Assembly: GCA_913050115.1 (NCBI GenBank)
Contig: CAJWZU010000027.1
Span: 1 to 37,398, forward strand
Reading direction: 5' to 3'
Origin: an uncultured Cellvibrionales bacterium
GTDB taxonomy: Bacteria; Pseudomonadota; Gammaproteobacteria; Pseudomonadales; Cellvibrionaceae
DNA: 37,398 nucleotides
How positions within the stretch are numbered: position 1 is the first letter of the stretch; the number at the start of each line of letters is the position of its first letter. Of the stretch, positions 1 to 10,000 are shown in pieces. Both the position numbers and the translations under genes were made by a program. Below the pieces are notes generated by a model, which was not told where the DNA came from, made no database searches, and saw only the letters and a list, made by a program, of their open reading frames with translations.

Positions 1-567
1 GGGGCGGTTATTACTGGCAGCTTAATTGTCGAGAGTGAGCCCGGTTGCTATGTAAATCGTCTGATATGGATGCGCCCCGATGGCAGTTTTGAAGAATACG
101 ATAAGTGCCATTTGTTTCGTATGGGGGGCGAGCACCAGCGCTATAGCGCTGGCGATAAAAAAATTATTGTCGAACTTAATGGCTGGCGTATCTGTCCGCT
201 GATTTGTTACGACCTGCGCTTCCCTGTTTTTTGCCGTAATCGCTATGAAAATCAACGTTACGATTATGACCTGTTAATTTATGTGGCCAACTGGCCCCAA
301 GCTCGTCGCAATCACTGGCGCACTTTATTGCAAGCGCGCGCCATCGAAAATCAGGCCTGCGTGGTTGGAGTTAATCGTATGGGTGTCGATGCTAAAGGGC
401 TTAGCTACAGTGGCGATAGTCTCGCCTTTGATGCGCGCGGCGAAATCCTGTCGGATATGCAATTTAATGAAGGGGCGGCGTTATCTTCGTTCTCGGCGAC
501 AGAGTTACACGCTTATCGGCGAAACTTTCCCGCTTATTTAGATGCCGATAAATTTGACCTCAGTTAA
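1..567 (+). CDS. Omega-amidase / carbon-nitrogen hydrolase (YafV/Nit2-like), 5'-truncated
   Basis: This is the C-terminal 188 residues of a nitrilase-superfamily amidase. The reading frame is open from base 1, so the start lies outside the window. Visible family marks are the catalytic lysine in YDKCHLF (about residue 35 of the fragment), the following GGEHQRYSAG segment, and the nucleophilic cysteine in LICYDLRFP. The N-terminal catalytic glutamate is off the edge. The pattern VNRLIWMRPDG...DKxHLF is that of YafV/Nit2 enzymes, which are known to hydrolyse alpha-ketoglutaramate or alpha-ketosuccinamate in methionine-salvage transamination and metabolite repair. It would be cytoplasmic. It ends four bases before the stop of the convergent tapT gene. 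Other nitrilase-family amidases cannot be fully excluded, but the YafV subgroup fits best. Confidence 0.88.
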   Translation, partial: GAVITGSLIVESEPGCYVNRLIWMRPDGSFEEYDKCHLFRMGGEHQRYSAGDKKIIVELNGWRICPLICYDLRFPVFCRNRYENQRYDYDLLIYVANWPQARRNHWRTLLQARAIENQACVVGVNRMGVDAKGLSYSGDSLAFDARGEILSDMQFNEGAALSSFSATELHAYRRNFPAYLDADKFDLS

Positions 568-571
568 ATTT

Positions 572-1285
572 TTACATTACATTTTTAGGCCGAATATTAC
601 CTCGGCTGGCGACGTAGGCGTTGTTGAAGTGGGTGAAATTTTGTTGCAGATTTTGGCTGGCTTGCTTTTCGCCTATGGCGTTTAGGGCAATGATAGCGGC
701 TTCGCATGTGGAGCTTAAGCTGGGAGCGTGCGCTCGGCGCATGGCGTATTTTCCAGCGCAATCGGCTATATCTTGTTCGCACAACAATAAGATGGGTATG
801 CTTTTCAAGTAGTCGCTTTTGGCGTGCATTTTTCGCGCTTGCTTCCAGGTTCCGTCCAACATTATCAGTGTTGTTTTTTTGTCTCGCCACTGGCCATCTA
901 ATTTTTCCTTCACGGCTAGACTGCTGAAACTTTCTTGTGGGTCATCTTCCTTGGGTGGAAAAACCAATAAACATTGACGGTTTGACTGGTTCAGCAATGC
1001 CAACAATTCCGGTTCTGGTTCTGTGCGCGACCAGATATAGGCGTGTGTGTTGTCTGGCAGGGTGTCGGCAATTAGGCGGCCGCTGTTGCTGGGTTTTAAG
1101 AGTTCATTGCGATGCATAATTAAGATTAGATCGCAGTGGCTGTGATCCTTTTTTAGCAGCTGGCAGATGCAGTGATCCTTGCCAAGCTGACAGTTGTCGC
1201 ACCGTTTAAGCCTGCTGCCGCGCGAAAGAAAGGGTTTGCTCGATTCTTGCAGGCGCTGGCGGCGCAGCTGTTCGACTTTATGCAT
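572..1285 (-). CDS. tapT: tRNA-uridine aminocarboxypropyltransferase (DTW-domain, TapT/YfiP-like)
   Basis: This 237-residue protein is close to the length of E. coli TapT. It carries an N-terminal cysteine cluster, RCDNCQLGKDHCICQLL (about residues 28-44), of the kind that binds zinc in this family. It also has the DxTW signature as LDGTWKQARKM (about residues 144-154), followed by the RRAHAP/LSSTCEA region. Known family members transfer the 3-amino-3-carboxypropyl group of SAM to U47 of tRNAs (acp3U). The start ATG has only a weak ribosome site. The gene runs towards the omega-amidase gene with a four-base gap, and no terminator fits between them. The LysR gene upstream reads the same way, 45 bases away. 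The family call is firm; the exact tRNA target is inferred by homology. Confidence 0.9.
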   Translation of the reverse strand: MHKVEQLRRQRLQESSKPFLSRGSRLKRCDNCQLGKDHCICQLLKKDHSHCDLILIMHRNELLKPSNSGRLIADTLPDNTHAYIWSRTEPEPELLALLNQSNRQCLLVFPPKEDDPQESFSSLAVKEKLDGQWRDKKTTLIMLDGTWKQARKMHAKSDYLKSIPILLLCEQDIADCAGKYAMRRAHAPSLSSTCEAAIIALNAIGEKQASQNLQQNFTHFNNAYVASRGNIRPKNVM

Positions 1286-1329
1286 TGTTGTTGGCGCTGT
1301 TTTGTATAAAATCTAAGTTTATCAGTTGC

Positions 1330-2229
1330 CTACTTGACTAGGGCATTATTCATTTCATTGATAAAGGCTTGGGCCGCATTGGACAGGCTGCGATCGCGCT
1401 GATGAATATAGCCGAGTTGGCGCGAGAGCGAGGCGTTATTGAGTTGTAATTGAGTAAGGCTGTTATCGAGCATTGATTTCGGCAGTACGCCCCAGCCGAG
1501 GCCAATGGAAACCATCATTTTAATGGCGTCGAGGTGATTGGTGGCCATGTTAATGCTGAGTGCGATTTGCTCGCGATCAAATAGATCTTTGACCAAGCTG
1601 CTGGTGTAGGTAGTGTAATCGGGCAAAATGGCAGGGTGGGCACTGAGATTAGTCAGTTGCAGGTTGGACGCTGTTGCCAGCGGGTGTTCGCAGGCCACTA
1701 CAAAGCACAGTTCTTCGCGTAACAGTTGGGTCGCCAGTAAGCCTTTGTAATAGTTGTTGCCGCTATTTTGCTTGGCCTGTTCTGACAGGGTGACTACGGC
1801 TAGGTCATAGTCGCCGTAACTAATGGCCTGGTGAGCTTTTTCCGAGTCCAGAAAATTCAGCTCTAAGACTACTTCAGGGTATTTCTGGCAGTAGCTTTTT
1901 AGCAATGGGGGGAGGTGGTGTAACCCGACATAGTGACTGGTTGCCAAGCAAAGCTTGCCGCCAACTGTGCCCTGCAATTCGTCTATATCGCGCTTAGCAT
2001 CGGTCAGTGCTTGAAGTATTTGCCGCGCTTTGGGTTGCAATAGCCGGCCGGCCTCGGTGAGCTGGACTTGGCGGCCAATGCGGTCGAATAATTTGCACTT
2101 TAACTGGTTTTCTAGCGCGGCGATACGTTTGCTGATGGCCGGCTGGGTAAGGTGCAGCTGTTCTGCTGCGGCTGAAAAAGATTCCAAGCGGGCGACGGTT
2201 TCAAAGGCGTTTAAGTGTTGGTGATCCAT
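1330..2229 (-). CDS. LysR-family transcriptional regulator divergent from leuCDB
   Basis: This is a typical 299-residue LysR regulator. The N-terminal winged helix-turn-helix (about residues 2-60, with FSAAAEQLHLTQPAIS and IAALENQLKCKLFDR) is followed by a two-subdomain effector-binding region (about 90-295). It is transcribed away from leuC, with 152 bases between starts. That shared region contains a perfect palindrome with T-N11-A spacing placed as a LysR operator should be for both genes. By position it probably controls the leucine operon; a LysR gene beside leuC is common in Pseudomonas relatives. The co-inducer cannot be read from sequence. There is no recognisable ribosome site before the ATG, and a possible promoter would start the transcript at or near the ATG itself. 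Confidence 0.93.
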   Translation of the reverse strand: MDHQHLNAFETVARLESFSAAAEQLHLTQPAISKRIAALENQLKCKLFDRIGRQVQLTEAGRLLQPKARQILQALTDAKRDIDELQGTVGGKLCLATSHYVGLHHLPPLLKSYCQKYPEVVLELNFLDSEKAHQAISYGDYDLAVVTLSEQAKQNSGNNYYKGLLATQLLREELCFVVACEHPLATASNLQLTNLSAHPAILPDYTTYTSSLVKDLFDREQIALSINMATNHLDAIKMMVSIGLGWGVLPKSMLDNSLTQLQLNNASLSRQLGYIHQRDRSLSNAAQAFINEMNNALVK

Positions 2230-2235
2230 ACAATA

Positions 2236-2265
2236 ATTATGCAGTCATTCCATTATGGAATGCAA
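2236..2265 (-). promoter_or_regulatory. Putative promoter of the LysR gene, overlapping the operator
   Basis: On the minus strand, TTGCAT (2265-2260) and CATAAT (2241-2236) are separated by 18 bases. The palindrome at 2246-2262 fills the spacer, so bound regulator would block its own promoter, the usual LysR autorepression layout. The expected start falls within a base or two of the ATG at 2229. This is inferred from sequence only. Confidence 0.4.
2246..2262. promoter_or_regulatory. Putative LysR operator (perfect inverted repeat)
   Basis: CATTCCAT-T-ATGGAATG is a perfect 8-bp inverted repeat with a one-base centre. It contains a T-N11-A box (T at 2248, A at 2260). Its centre is about 65 bases upstream of the start expected from the leuC promoter at 2284-2312, which is the classic LysR recognition-site position. 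It also lies within the probable promoter of the regulator gene. Confidence 0.65.
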
Positions 2266-2283
2266 ACCATAAGAAAGATGAAT

Positions 2284-2312
2284 TTGTTTTATTTATGCTG
2301 TGGTCGTAAAAT
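2284..2312 (+). promoter_or_regulatory. Putative sigma-70 promoter of leuCDB
   Basis: TTGTTT (2284-2289) and TAAAAT (2307-2312) are separated by exactly 17 bases, giving a probable start near 2319. The resulting leader of about 60 bases contains a small hairpin (AAACGG 2325-2330 with CCGTTT 2339-2344). I see no leucine-rich leader peptide, so control by the upstream operator is more likely than attenuation. Confidence 0.55.
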
Positions 2313-2381
2313 GAACCCCATAGAAAACGGATATAAAACCGTTTCAGATTAGCCGCAAATATTAATAGAAGAGAGTACCTC

Positions 2382-3818
2382 ATGGCAGGCAAAACATTAT
2401 ACGACAAGCTCTGGGACGCGCATTTGGTAAAGCAGCGCGACGATGGTTCGGCCCTTATTTATATCGACCGTCATATTGTGCACGAGGTGACTTCGCCCCA
2501 GGCATTTGAAGGGCTTCGCCTAGCGGGACGCAAGCCGTGGCGAGTGGACTCTATTCTCGCTACGCCCGATCACAACGTGCCCACTACTAGTGCTGAACGA
2601 GCCTCCGGTGTAGCAGGTATCGAGGACGCTGTATCGCGCATTCAGGTGCAGACACTGGATGATAACTGCGATGAATTCGGCGTGACTGAATTTAAGATTA
2701 ATGACAGTCGTCAGGGCATTGTGCATGTCGTTGGTCCTGAAACAGGGGCTTGCTTGCCCGGTATGACCGTTGTTTGTGGCGATTCGCACACAGCGACTAA
2801 CGGCGCTTTGGGTGCATTGGCGCACGGTATAGGCACCAGTGAAGTTGAACATGTGATGGCGACTCAGTGCTTGGTCGCTAAGAAAATGCAGAATATGTTG
2901 ATTCGCGTTGATGGCAAGCTCGGTGTGGGGGTTACCCCAAAAGATGTTGTGTTGGCGATTATTGCTAAGATCGGCACCGCAGGCGGCACCGGTTTTGCGA
3001 TGGAATTTGGCGGTGAAGTGTTCCGAGCGATGAGTATGGAAGGCCGCTTGACCGTCTGTAATATGGCCATTGAGGCGGGTGCCCGCGCGGGTATGGTTGC
3101 GGTTGACGGCATCACTTTCGATTATGTTAAGGGCCGTACTTATGCGCCAAAAGGCGAACAGTGGGACTTGGCCGTAGCGCAGTGGAAAGACTACGTCAGT
3201 GATGCTGACGCAGTGTTTGATGAAATAGTTGAAATCGACGGTTCAGCTATTGAGCCACAAGTTAGCTGGGGCACATCACCAGAGATGGTGTTGCCGGTGG
3301 ATGCGTGTGTGCCCAACCCCAAAGATGAGAGCGATGCGGTGAAGCGCAACGATATTGAGCGTGCATTGGCTTACATGGGGCTAAAGGCGGGGCAGGCGAT
3401 TAAAGATATTGCTATTGACCGCGTATTTATAGGTTCTTGCACTAACTCACGCATTGAAGATATGCGTGCTGCGGCCAGTATTGTTGAAGGGCGCCAAAAA
3501 GCAGCCAGCGTTATTGACGCCATTGTGGTGCCGGGCTCGGGCGAAGTTAAAGCTCAAGCTGAGGCAGAAGGCTTGGACAAAATATTTATAGCCGCAGGCT
3601 TTGAATGGCGCGAACCAGGTTGCTCGATGTGTTTGGCAATGAATGCCGACAAGCTCGGTAATGGCGAGCATTGCGCTTCCACTTCCAATCGGAATTTTGA
3701 AGGACGTCAGGGTTATGGCGGGCGCACCCATTTGGTGAGCCCTGAAATGGCGGCGGCGGCAGGTGTTGCCGGTCATTTTGTTGATGTGCGTACTTTTATT
3801 GATGGCTCGGCGGTTTAA
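2382..3818 (+). CDS. leuC: 3-isopropylmalate dehydratase large subunit
   Basis: LeuC pairs with LeuD and isomerises 2-isopropylmalate to 3-isopropylmalate, the second committed step of leucine synthesis, in the cytoplasm. The 478-residue protein is of the bacterial aconitase-like type and normal length. It begins [14 protein letters not shown] and shows the substrate/cluster segments [20 protein letters not shown] and [14 protein letters not shown]. The three [4Fe-4S] ligands are seen as Cys in GSCTNS (about residue 352) and the two Cys of GCSMCLAMN (about 413 and 416). A purine-rich ribosome site (AGAAGAGAG) precedes the ATG. It is first in the leuC-leuD-leuB operon, with leuD 15 bases downstream. 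It is probably activated or repressed by the divergent LysR protein. Confidence 0.98.
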   Translation: MAGKTLYDKLWDAHLVKQRDDGSALIYIDRHIVHEVTSPQAFEGLRLAGRKPWRVDSILATPDHNVPTTSAERASGVAGIEDAVSRIQVQTLDDNCDEFGVTEFKINDSRQGIVHVVGPETGACLPGMTVVCGDSHTATNGALGALAHGIGTSEVEHVMATQCLVAKKMQNMLIRVDGKLGVGVTPKDVVLAIIAKIGTAGGTGFAMEFGGEVFRAMSMEGRLTVCNMAIEAGARAGMVAVDGITFDYVKGRTYAPKGEQWDLAVAQWKDYVSDADAVFDEIVEIDGSAIEPQVSWGTSPEMVLPVDACVPNPKDESDAVKRNDIERALAYMGLKAGQAIKDIAIDRVFIGSCTNSRIEDMRAAASIVEGRQKAASVIDAIVVPGSGEVKAQAEAEGLDKIFIAAGFEWREPGCSMCLAMNADKLGNGEHCASTSNRNFEGRQGYGGRTHLVSPEMAAAAGVAGHFVDVRTFIDGSAV

Positions 3819-3833
3819 TACAGGATAATTATT

Positions 3834-4481
3834 ATGAAAAGCTTTACTCAGTTGACGGGTGTTGCGGCCCCGATGGATCGCGCCAATGTCGACACCGATA
3901 TGATTATTCCGAAGCAGTTTTTGAAGTCGATTAAGCGCTCGGGTTTTGGTAAGAACTTGTTCGATGAATTGCGCTACCTCGATGAAGGCTTGCCAGACCA
4001 GTCTTGCGAAGGCCGTCCGCTAAATAAAGATTTTCCGCTTAATCAATCACGCTATCAAGGTGCTAGTGTGCTGCTGTCGCGTGAGAATTTTGGCTGTGGC
4101 TCTAGCCGTGAACACGCGCCTTGGGCGCTGGATGACTATGGCTTTCGGTGTGTGATTGCGCCAAGTTATGCCGAGATATTTTTTAATAATTGCTTTAAAA
4201 ATGGTATTTTGCCGATAGTTTTAAACGAGCAGGTGGTTGAGCAGTTATTTGCGCAAATGTATGCCGTTGAGGGCTATCAGTTATTCGTCGATTTAGAGAC
4301 ACAAAAGGTTACTACACCAGCGGGTGAGAGCTTTGCTTTTGAGGTGGATGATTTTCGCAAGCACTGCTTACTCAATGGCCTCGATGACATCGACTTAACG
4401 CTGCAGGATGTCGATGCTATTAACGCTTATGAAATTGAACGCAAGCAGCTGTCGCCGTGGATGTTTGACGTCATTAAATAA
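3834..4481 (+). CDS. leuD: 3-isopropylmalate dehydratase small subunit
   Basis: The 215-residue swivel-domain partner of LeuC has the usual length. It contains the characteristic [16 protein letters not shown] motif near residue 20 and the active-site loop [16 protein letters not shown] around residues 83-98, then the [20 protein letters not shown] segment. It starts 15 bases after leuC, so it is almost certainly on the same message. The dehydratase needs both subunits, which fits the close coupling. Nothing in the sequence suggests truncation or loss of function. Confidence 0.98.
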   Translation: MKSFTQLTGVAAPMDRANVDTDMIIPKQFLKSIKRSGFGKNLFDELRYLDEGLPDQSCEGRPLNKDFPLNQSRYQGASVLLSRENFGCGSSREHAPWALDDYGFRCVIAPSYAEIFFNNCFKNGILPIVLNEQVVEQLFAQMYAVEGYQLFVDLETQKVTTPAGESFAFEVDDFRKHCLLNGLDDIDLTLQDVDAINAYEIERKQLSPWMFDVIK

Positions 4482-4503
4482 AATTTTATAGAGAAGCTGT
4501 TTT

Positions 4504-5583
4504 ATGTCAAAGAATGTATTTATTTTGCCGGGTGACGGTATTGGTCCTGAAATTGTTACTGAAGCCAAAAAAGTATTAGATGTTGTTAATGCCCGTTTTG
4601 ACTTGGGTTTACAGTTTGATGAGGGTTTGCTTGGCGGTTCAGCTATCGATGTGCACGGTGTGCCGCTTTCTGATGGTGATCTCGGCAAGGCACGCAGCGC
4701 CGATGCCATTTTGATGGGCTCTGTTGGCGGCCCTAAGTGGGATCAGCTTGACCGGGCTATTCGCCCGGAAAAAGGCCTGTTGAAATTGCGCTCCGAACTG
4801 GATTTGTTCTCTAACCTGCGTCCAGCAATTTTGTATCCACAGTTGGCCGATGCCTCAAGCCTGAAGCCTGAAGTGGTTTCTGGTTTGGATATTTTGATTG
4901 TTCGTGAATTAACGGGCGGCATCTATTTTGGTGAGCCGCGCGGTATTCGCACGCTGGAAAATGGCGAGCGCGAAGGTTACAACACCTATAAATACAACGA
5001 GAGTGAGATTGAGCGTATTGGTCGCAACGCTTTTGCTACAGCGCAAAAGCGCAGTAAAAAATTATGCTCGGTTGACAAGGCTAATGTACTTGAGGCCACC
5101 GTGCTCTGGCGTGAAGTGATGGACCGTTTAGCGCCAGAGTATCCAGATGTTGAGCTTAGCCATATGTATGTCGATAACGCTGCAATGCAGCTAGTGCGTG
5201 CGCCTAAGCAGTTTGACGTGCTGGTTACGGGCAACATGTTCGGCGATATTCTGTCGGACTGCGCCGCTATGTTAACCGGTTCTATCGGTATGCTGCCATC
5301 GGCGTCTATGGACAAAAACGGTCGTGGTATGTACGAGCCTTGCCATGGGTCTGCGCCAGACATTGCCGGTCAAGGCATTGCCAATCCACTGGCAACTATA
5401 TTGTCGGCGGCGATGATGTTGCGCTATTCATTGGATATGAACGCGGCAGCAGAAGCGATTGAGCTAGCGGTTAGTAAAGTTTTGGATCAGGGGTTACGTA
5501 CGGCCGACATTTATACTGCAGGCACCGAAAAAGTATCCACAGCCCAAATGGGTGATGCTGTAGTAGAGGCATTGTCAGCATAA
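4504..5583 (+). CDS. leuB: 3-isopropylmalate dehydrogenase
   Basis: LeuB oxidatively decarboxylates 3-isopropylmalate to 2-oxoisocaproate using NAD. The 359-residue protein has the expected N-terminal GDGIGPEIV motif, the substrate-binding [14 protein letters not shown] region (about residues 136-149), and the metal/cofactor part around [20 protein letters not shown]. The late segment [18 protein letters not shown] is the dinucleotide-binding loop, and its type indicates NAD use. It lies 22 bases after leuD and completes the operon. leuA is not in the window, as is common in this lineage. asd follows after 37 bases and may be co-transcribed. Confidence 0.98.
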   Translation: MSKNVFILPGDGIGPEIVTEAKKVLDVVNARFDLGLQFDEGLLGGSAIDVHGVPLSDGDLGKARSADAILMGSVGGPKWDQLDRAIRPEKGLLKLRSELDLFSNLRPAILYPQLADASSLKPEVVSGLDILIVRELTGGIYFGEPRGIRTLENGEREGYNTYKYNESEIERIGRNAFATAQKRSKKLCSVDKANVLEATVLWREVMDRLAPEYPDVELSHMYVDNAAMQLVRAPKQFDVLVTGNMFGDILSDCAAMLTGSIGMLPSASMDKNGRGMYEPCHGSAPDIAGQGIANPLATILSAAMMLRYSLDMNAAAEAIELAVSKVLDQGLRTADIYTAGTEKVSTAQMGDAVVEALSA

Positions 5584-5620
5584 ACGGCCATAAAGAATTT
5601 TGAGAATCTAGGAGATAGTC

Positions 5621-6730
5621 ATGAGAGTTGGTTTTGTAGGTTGGCGTGGTATGGTCGGCTCGGTTCTAATGGAGCGGATGTTGGCCGAAAATGATTTTGC
5701 CGATATTGAGCCGGTATTTTTTACGACTTCTAATGTGGGGGGTAAAGGTCCAAATATTGGTATCGACGTTCCGGCGCTAAAAGATGCACACGATATTGCC
5801 GAGTTGAAAAAACTGGATGCAGTTCTGACGTGTCAGGGTGGCGATTACACCAAGGCGGTATTTGGCAAGCTGCGCGCCGAGGGTTGGACTGGTTACTGGG
5901 TTGATGCAGCGTCTAGTTTGCGTATGGATGATGACGCATTGATCGTGCTTGATCCGGTCAATATGGACGTTATTAAAGATGGCATCACCAAGGGCGTTAA
6001 GAATTTTGTTGGCGGCAATTGCACCGTTAGTTTGATGTTGATGTCGCTGGGCGGTTTGTTTAATGAGGGCTTGGTTGAGTGGGCCACCTCTATGACTTAT
6101 CAGGCGGCTTCGGGTGCTGGTGCGCGCAATATGCGTGAATTGATTTCTCAGATGGGCTCTATTCGAGATAATGTAGCCGCGGAATTGGCTGACCCAGCTT
6201 CTGCTATTTTGGAAATTGACCGCAAGGTGGCCGCGACTATGCGTGGTGGCGATTTTCCTACGGATAACTTCGGTGCCCCTCTGGCTGGTAGCTTGCTGCC
6301 ATTTATCGACACACAGTTGGAAAATGGTCAGAGCCGTGAAGAGTGGAAGGCGCAAGCCGAGACCAATAAAATTCTCGGTACCGATGGTAACCCCATTCCT
6401 GTTGATGGGACTTGTGTGCGTATTGGTGCGATGCGTTGTCATGCCCAGGCGCTTACTATTAAGCTCAAGAAGAACGTGCCTTTAGCTGATATTGAATCTA
6501 TGTTGGCTGCCGCCAATGATTGGGTCAAAGTTGTGCCAAATGATCGCGATGCGACTCTGCGTGATCTTACCCCGACTGCGGTTACAGGTACATTGACTGT
6601 GCCAGTGGGTCGTTTACGTAAGTTGAGTATGGGGCCTGAGTATTTAAATGCTTTTACAGTGGGTGATCAGTTGTTGTGGGGAGCTGCTGAACCGCTCCGG
6701 CGTATGCTGGGTATTTTAAAGCAAGCTTAG
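5621..6730 (+). CDS. asd: Aspartate-semialdehyde dehydrogenase
   Basis: Asd reduces aspartyl phosphate to aspartate semialdehyde, the branch point to lysine/diaminopimelate, methionine and threonine. The 369-residue length matches the long gammaproteobacterial form. Visible features are the N-terminal NADP-binding [17 protein letters not shown], the nucleophilic Cys in [10 protein letters not shown] (about residue 134), and the conserved [14 protein letters not shown] segment around residues 266-279 with the catalytic-region histidine. A strong AGGAGA site precedes the ATG. The gene is followed within 15 bases by a strong terminator, so it is the last gene of the leuCDB-asd transcript, although a promoter in the short upstream gap is possible. 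Confidence 0.98.
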   Translation: MRVGFVGWRGMVGSVLMERMLAENDFADIEPVFFTTSNVGGKGPNIGIDVPALKDAHDIAELKKLDAVLTCQGGDYTKAVFGKLRAEGWTGYWVDAASSLRMDDDALIVLDPVNMDVIKDGITKGVKNFVGGNCTVSLMLMSLGGLFNEGLVEWATSMTYQAASGAGARNMRELISQMGSIRDNVAAELADPASAILEIDRKVAATMRGGDFPTDNFGAPLAGSLLPFIDTQLENGQSREEWKAQAETNKILGTDGNPIPVDGTCVRIGAMRCHAQALTIKLKKNVPLADIESMLAAANDWVKVVPNDRDATLRDLTPTAVTGTLTVPVGRLRKLSMGPEYLNAFTVGDQLLWGAAEPLRRMLGILKQA

Positions 6731-6742
6731 AATTAGTTTTTT

Positions 6743-6778
6743 AACCTAAAAGGGTGCCATTTGGCACCCTTTTAGGTT
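6743..6778 (+). terminator. Rho-independent terminator after asd
   Basis: A perfect 16-bp stem (6743-6758 with 6763-6778) closes on the four-base loop ATTT. The inner GGGTGCC/GGCACCC core is followed by TTTT and flanked by an A-tract, so it can end transcription of the leuCDB-asd unit. No gene is nearby on the other strand, so a bidirectional role is not needed. Confidence 0.93.
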
Positions 6779-7073
6779 CTTAAGTGTGACCTTTCTCACA
6801 AAAAAGTTGTGCCTTAAATGAACAGTTTGAACGCTTTTTCTCCTGAGTCGCTTTGACACGGGGTTAAGTTGATAAAAAACGTTTTATAATGAATACTTAC
6901 AAGGATAACTGAAGAATTATTCGAGGTTTGTGACGCGCTTTGTGTAACTCGGCTCACACAAACTTTACACTCACTAAAGCTCAATGAAGACTGACTTTGC
7001 TACACAGGTGGTATCGCAGTATTTCGACTTAGCCCTACTGGCTAGAGCTTTAGGATAATAAAAGGTTCATTGT
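6779..7073 (+). promoter_or_regulatory. fimV upstream region with probable -10 element
   Basis: This 295-base stretch has no credible gene. It holds a consensus -10 hexamer TATAAT at 6885-6890. A perfect TTGACA at 6853-6858 is 26 bases away, too far for a normal pair, and the hexamer at the proper distance (GGTTAA, 6862-6867) is weak. If the -10 is used, fimV has a leader of about 180 bases. No leader peptide or known riboswitch fold was recognised. Confidence 0.4.
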
Positions 7074-10000
7074 ATGCGTCTTCGTAAATTGGCTTTGGCC
7101 GTTGGTTTGGCTAGTGCCTTGGGGGCCGACTTGGCCAGTGCACTTGGGCTGGGCGAGTTAAAACTCAACTCTGCGCTGAATCAGCCGCTCGATGCTGAAA
7201 TAGAGTTGCTCAACATAAAAGACTTGTCGAAAGATGAGATATTGGTGAATTTAGCGGCGCTCGAAGAATTTCAGCGAGCCGGTGTCGACCGTCTCTATTT
7301 TCTGACCGGCCTTAAATTCACTATCGATCTCGGTAGTACTTCTGGTCCTGTTGTGCGTGTAACAACCCGTAATCCGGTCAATGAACCTTATCTGAATTTT
7401 TTGCTTAAAGCAGAGTGGACCAGCGGTAATCTTATACGTGAATACACGTTGCTGATGGACTTGCCTACGTTTAGTAATGACCGTGTACGTCCTATTCAGC
7501 GCACCGAGACAAATGCACCGCGCAACAATACGGTTAGGCAGCCTGCTAACGATTCGGTGAAGTCACAGCCTATACCTGTATCGCGCCCGAGCTCTAACGC
7601 GTCAACGTCGCAGGACGGTAGTGTTTACGGCCCCGTCAGTGCCACTGATACCATGTGGGGTATCGCATTAAAGGTGCGTCCTGATCGCAGCCTGTCGGTA
7701 CAACAGACCATGCTGGCTATTCAGCGGGCTAATCCGGACGCGTTCATTAACGACAATATTAATCTGCTGCGTAAAGGCCAGGTTTTGCGCATTCCTAGTC
7801 ATAATGAAATATTGGACATGACTGCTCGTCAGGCTATTAGTCAAGTCGCCGAGCAGAATACTGCCTGGACAGGTAAAACGGCTGGGCGAGAGTCAGCTGC
7901 ACCGCTAGACGCCGCTAATCGTTCATCGGCTGTTCGCCGCAACCCAACTGAAGTCGAGGGTCGGGTTAAGCTGGGCGTCGATACCGATAGTGGTAATACT
8001 GGCTATGGTGCAGGTAGTGATGGTAGCCGTGGTGAGGCGCTTGATAATGAAAGGGCTATTTCGCTAGAAGAACTGGATAAAAGTAATCGCCAAAACGGTG
8101 AGTTGAAATCTCGTGTTAGTGATCTCGAGGCGCAAATCGAGACCATGGAACGCATGATGGAAATCGCTAATAACGATTTGCGTGACATGCAGTTGGCTGA
8201 GCAAAGCTCAGAAGAGGCATCGGGGCAGTTGCTCGATGCTACTGAAACCGAATCTGGAGCTGATATTGATTCTGCAGAGGCTGCGGTTACAGCTACGAAT
8301 CAGGTTACAGAGGCAAAAGTTGTAGCCAAGCCGAAACGTTCGAATAAAGTCGTACGTCGAGCACCTTCAAACGATAAAAGCTGGATAGATCTGGCCATGG
8401 GAAATATCGTCTATATCGGTGCTGGCTTGCTGGTGCTTATCGGTGGTGTTTGGATGTTTTTGCGCCGGCGCAAAGAGTCCGATGATTTTGAAGAGTTTGA
8501 AGAGTTTGATGAGACGGAAGAGTTAGCTGGAGTTGCTATTTCTGCCGAGCCCGATGCTGTTGATGAATTGGATTCACCAGAGTTAGATGACGACTCTGTA
8601 GCGGCTAACGATAACCTCGAGACTACTATCGACGCTGAATCTTTTGATGTGCAGCCTGTAGAAAATACCGCCGAAGCTGAAACGGGAGATGTCGTTGGTG
8701 AGGTCGATATTTATATAGCTTACGGTAAACTCGATCAGGCCGAGCAGATGTTGCTCAAGTCACTGGAGGATGATGCCAATCAAATTCCGGTACTGCTTAA
8801 ATTACTCGAAGTATACAGCGAGTCAAAAAATACCGAAGGCTTCGATCAGTATTATTCACGTCTTGAAGAGCTTGGTGACAATGCCGCCATAAGCCGCGCG
8901 GTAGAGCTGCGCAGCGGTCTTTCTGGTGCGACGGCATATGCTGCTGCCCCTATGACCGAGAGTCTTAGTGATGACTTGGATGCCTTATTATTAGAGGGTG
9001 GTTCGTCATCTACTGCTGAACATAAAGATTTAAGTGTTGATGGTTTTGAGCTGGGCGCAGCAGATGAGCTGCTTGAGTTGGATGCTAGTGAAACTGTTGT
9101 TGACAGCGCTGAGGATCTTTTGCCGCTTGACAGTGAAATTGATCTGCCAAATCTCGATTTAGATGCAATAGAGGTTTCTGAAGCCGATGATCTGGACTTA
9201 GATCTCACGCTTCCCGATGAGGGGACTGCTCCAATTGCTGATGAATTCGAGTTAGATTTGGATCTCGATCTAAGCTTGGATGATGCGGATCTCGGCGCTG
9301 ATTTTACATCCGATTTAAACACTAATGCGGACGCCGATGCTGGTCTGGAGTCTGCCTCTTTGAATGATTTGGATTTAAGTTTGGACATTAGTGATGATCT
9401 TAATGCTGCCGGCTTAGACGAATCCTTTGATATGTCTTATCAGGACGACCTTGCTAATACCTCGGCAGCAGACCTAGATCTCTCTGATGATTTAGCGGTT
9501 GAGCCAGCCGAAGTTACTGCAGTGCCAATCGCTGAAGGTGCCGGTTCACCGAGCTCAGCGGATGAGGACCAAGCGGAATTGTTGACTGAGATACAGCAGG
9601 ATGCAATCGCCGATATTGATATCACTTTTGGTGAAGCGTTATCTATTGAAGAAGATATCGATTCTGACCTCGAAGATTTGGACGTCGCTGCGCTGGATCA
9701 GGAGATGGATGATTTCGATCTTGATCTAGACATTCCTGTAAGTGTCAATGAAGCAGTAGTTACTGAGGCTGTTGCTTCAGAGCTTGATGGCGATACTTTG
9801 CAATCAGAATCAGAAGATGAACTTTTCGCCGAGTTCGTTCCAGATGCTGGGGTTATTGATGCTGATCTGTCGGAATTCACGGCTGAGGGTTTAGATGCTG
9901 CAGCCTCTGGCTCCGACGATATGGATGATGAGCTGGACTTCTTAGCGGATACTGATGAAGTTGCGACTAAGCTCGACTTAGCCCGTGCTTATATCGACAT

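Noticed and set aside
2313-2381. Leucine attenuator ahead of leuC
   Set aside because: A six-pair hairpin is present, but there is no leader peptide with Leu codons and no terminator.
5777-6442. Long minus-strand open frame (221 codons) opposite asd
   Set aside because: asd is certain on the plus strand; the antisense frame has no family features and arises from codon bias.
6853-6890. TTGACA and TATAAT upstream of fimV as a consensus promoter pair
   Set aside because: The two hexamers are 26 bases apart, too far for sigma-70; only the -10 was kept as a possibility.
8852-9388. Long minus-strand open frame (178 codons, Ser/Lys-rich) inside fimV
   Set aside because: It is the antisense shadow of the acidic GAT/GAA/CTG-rich fimV tract, has no ribosome site and resembles no protein.
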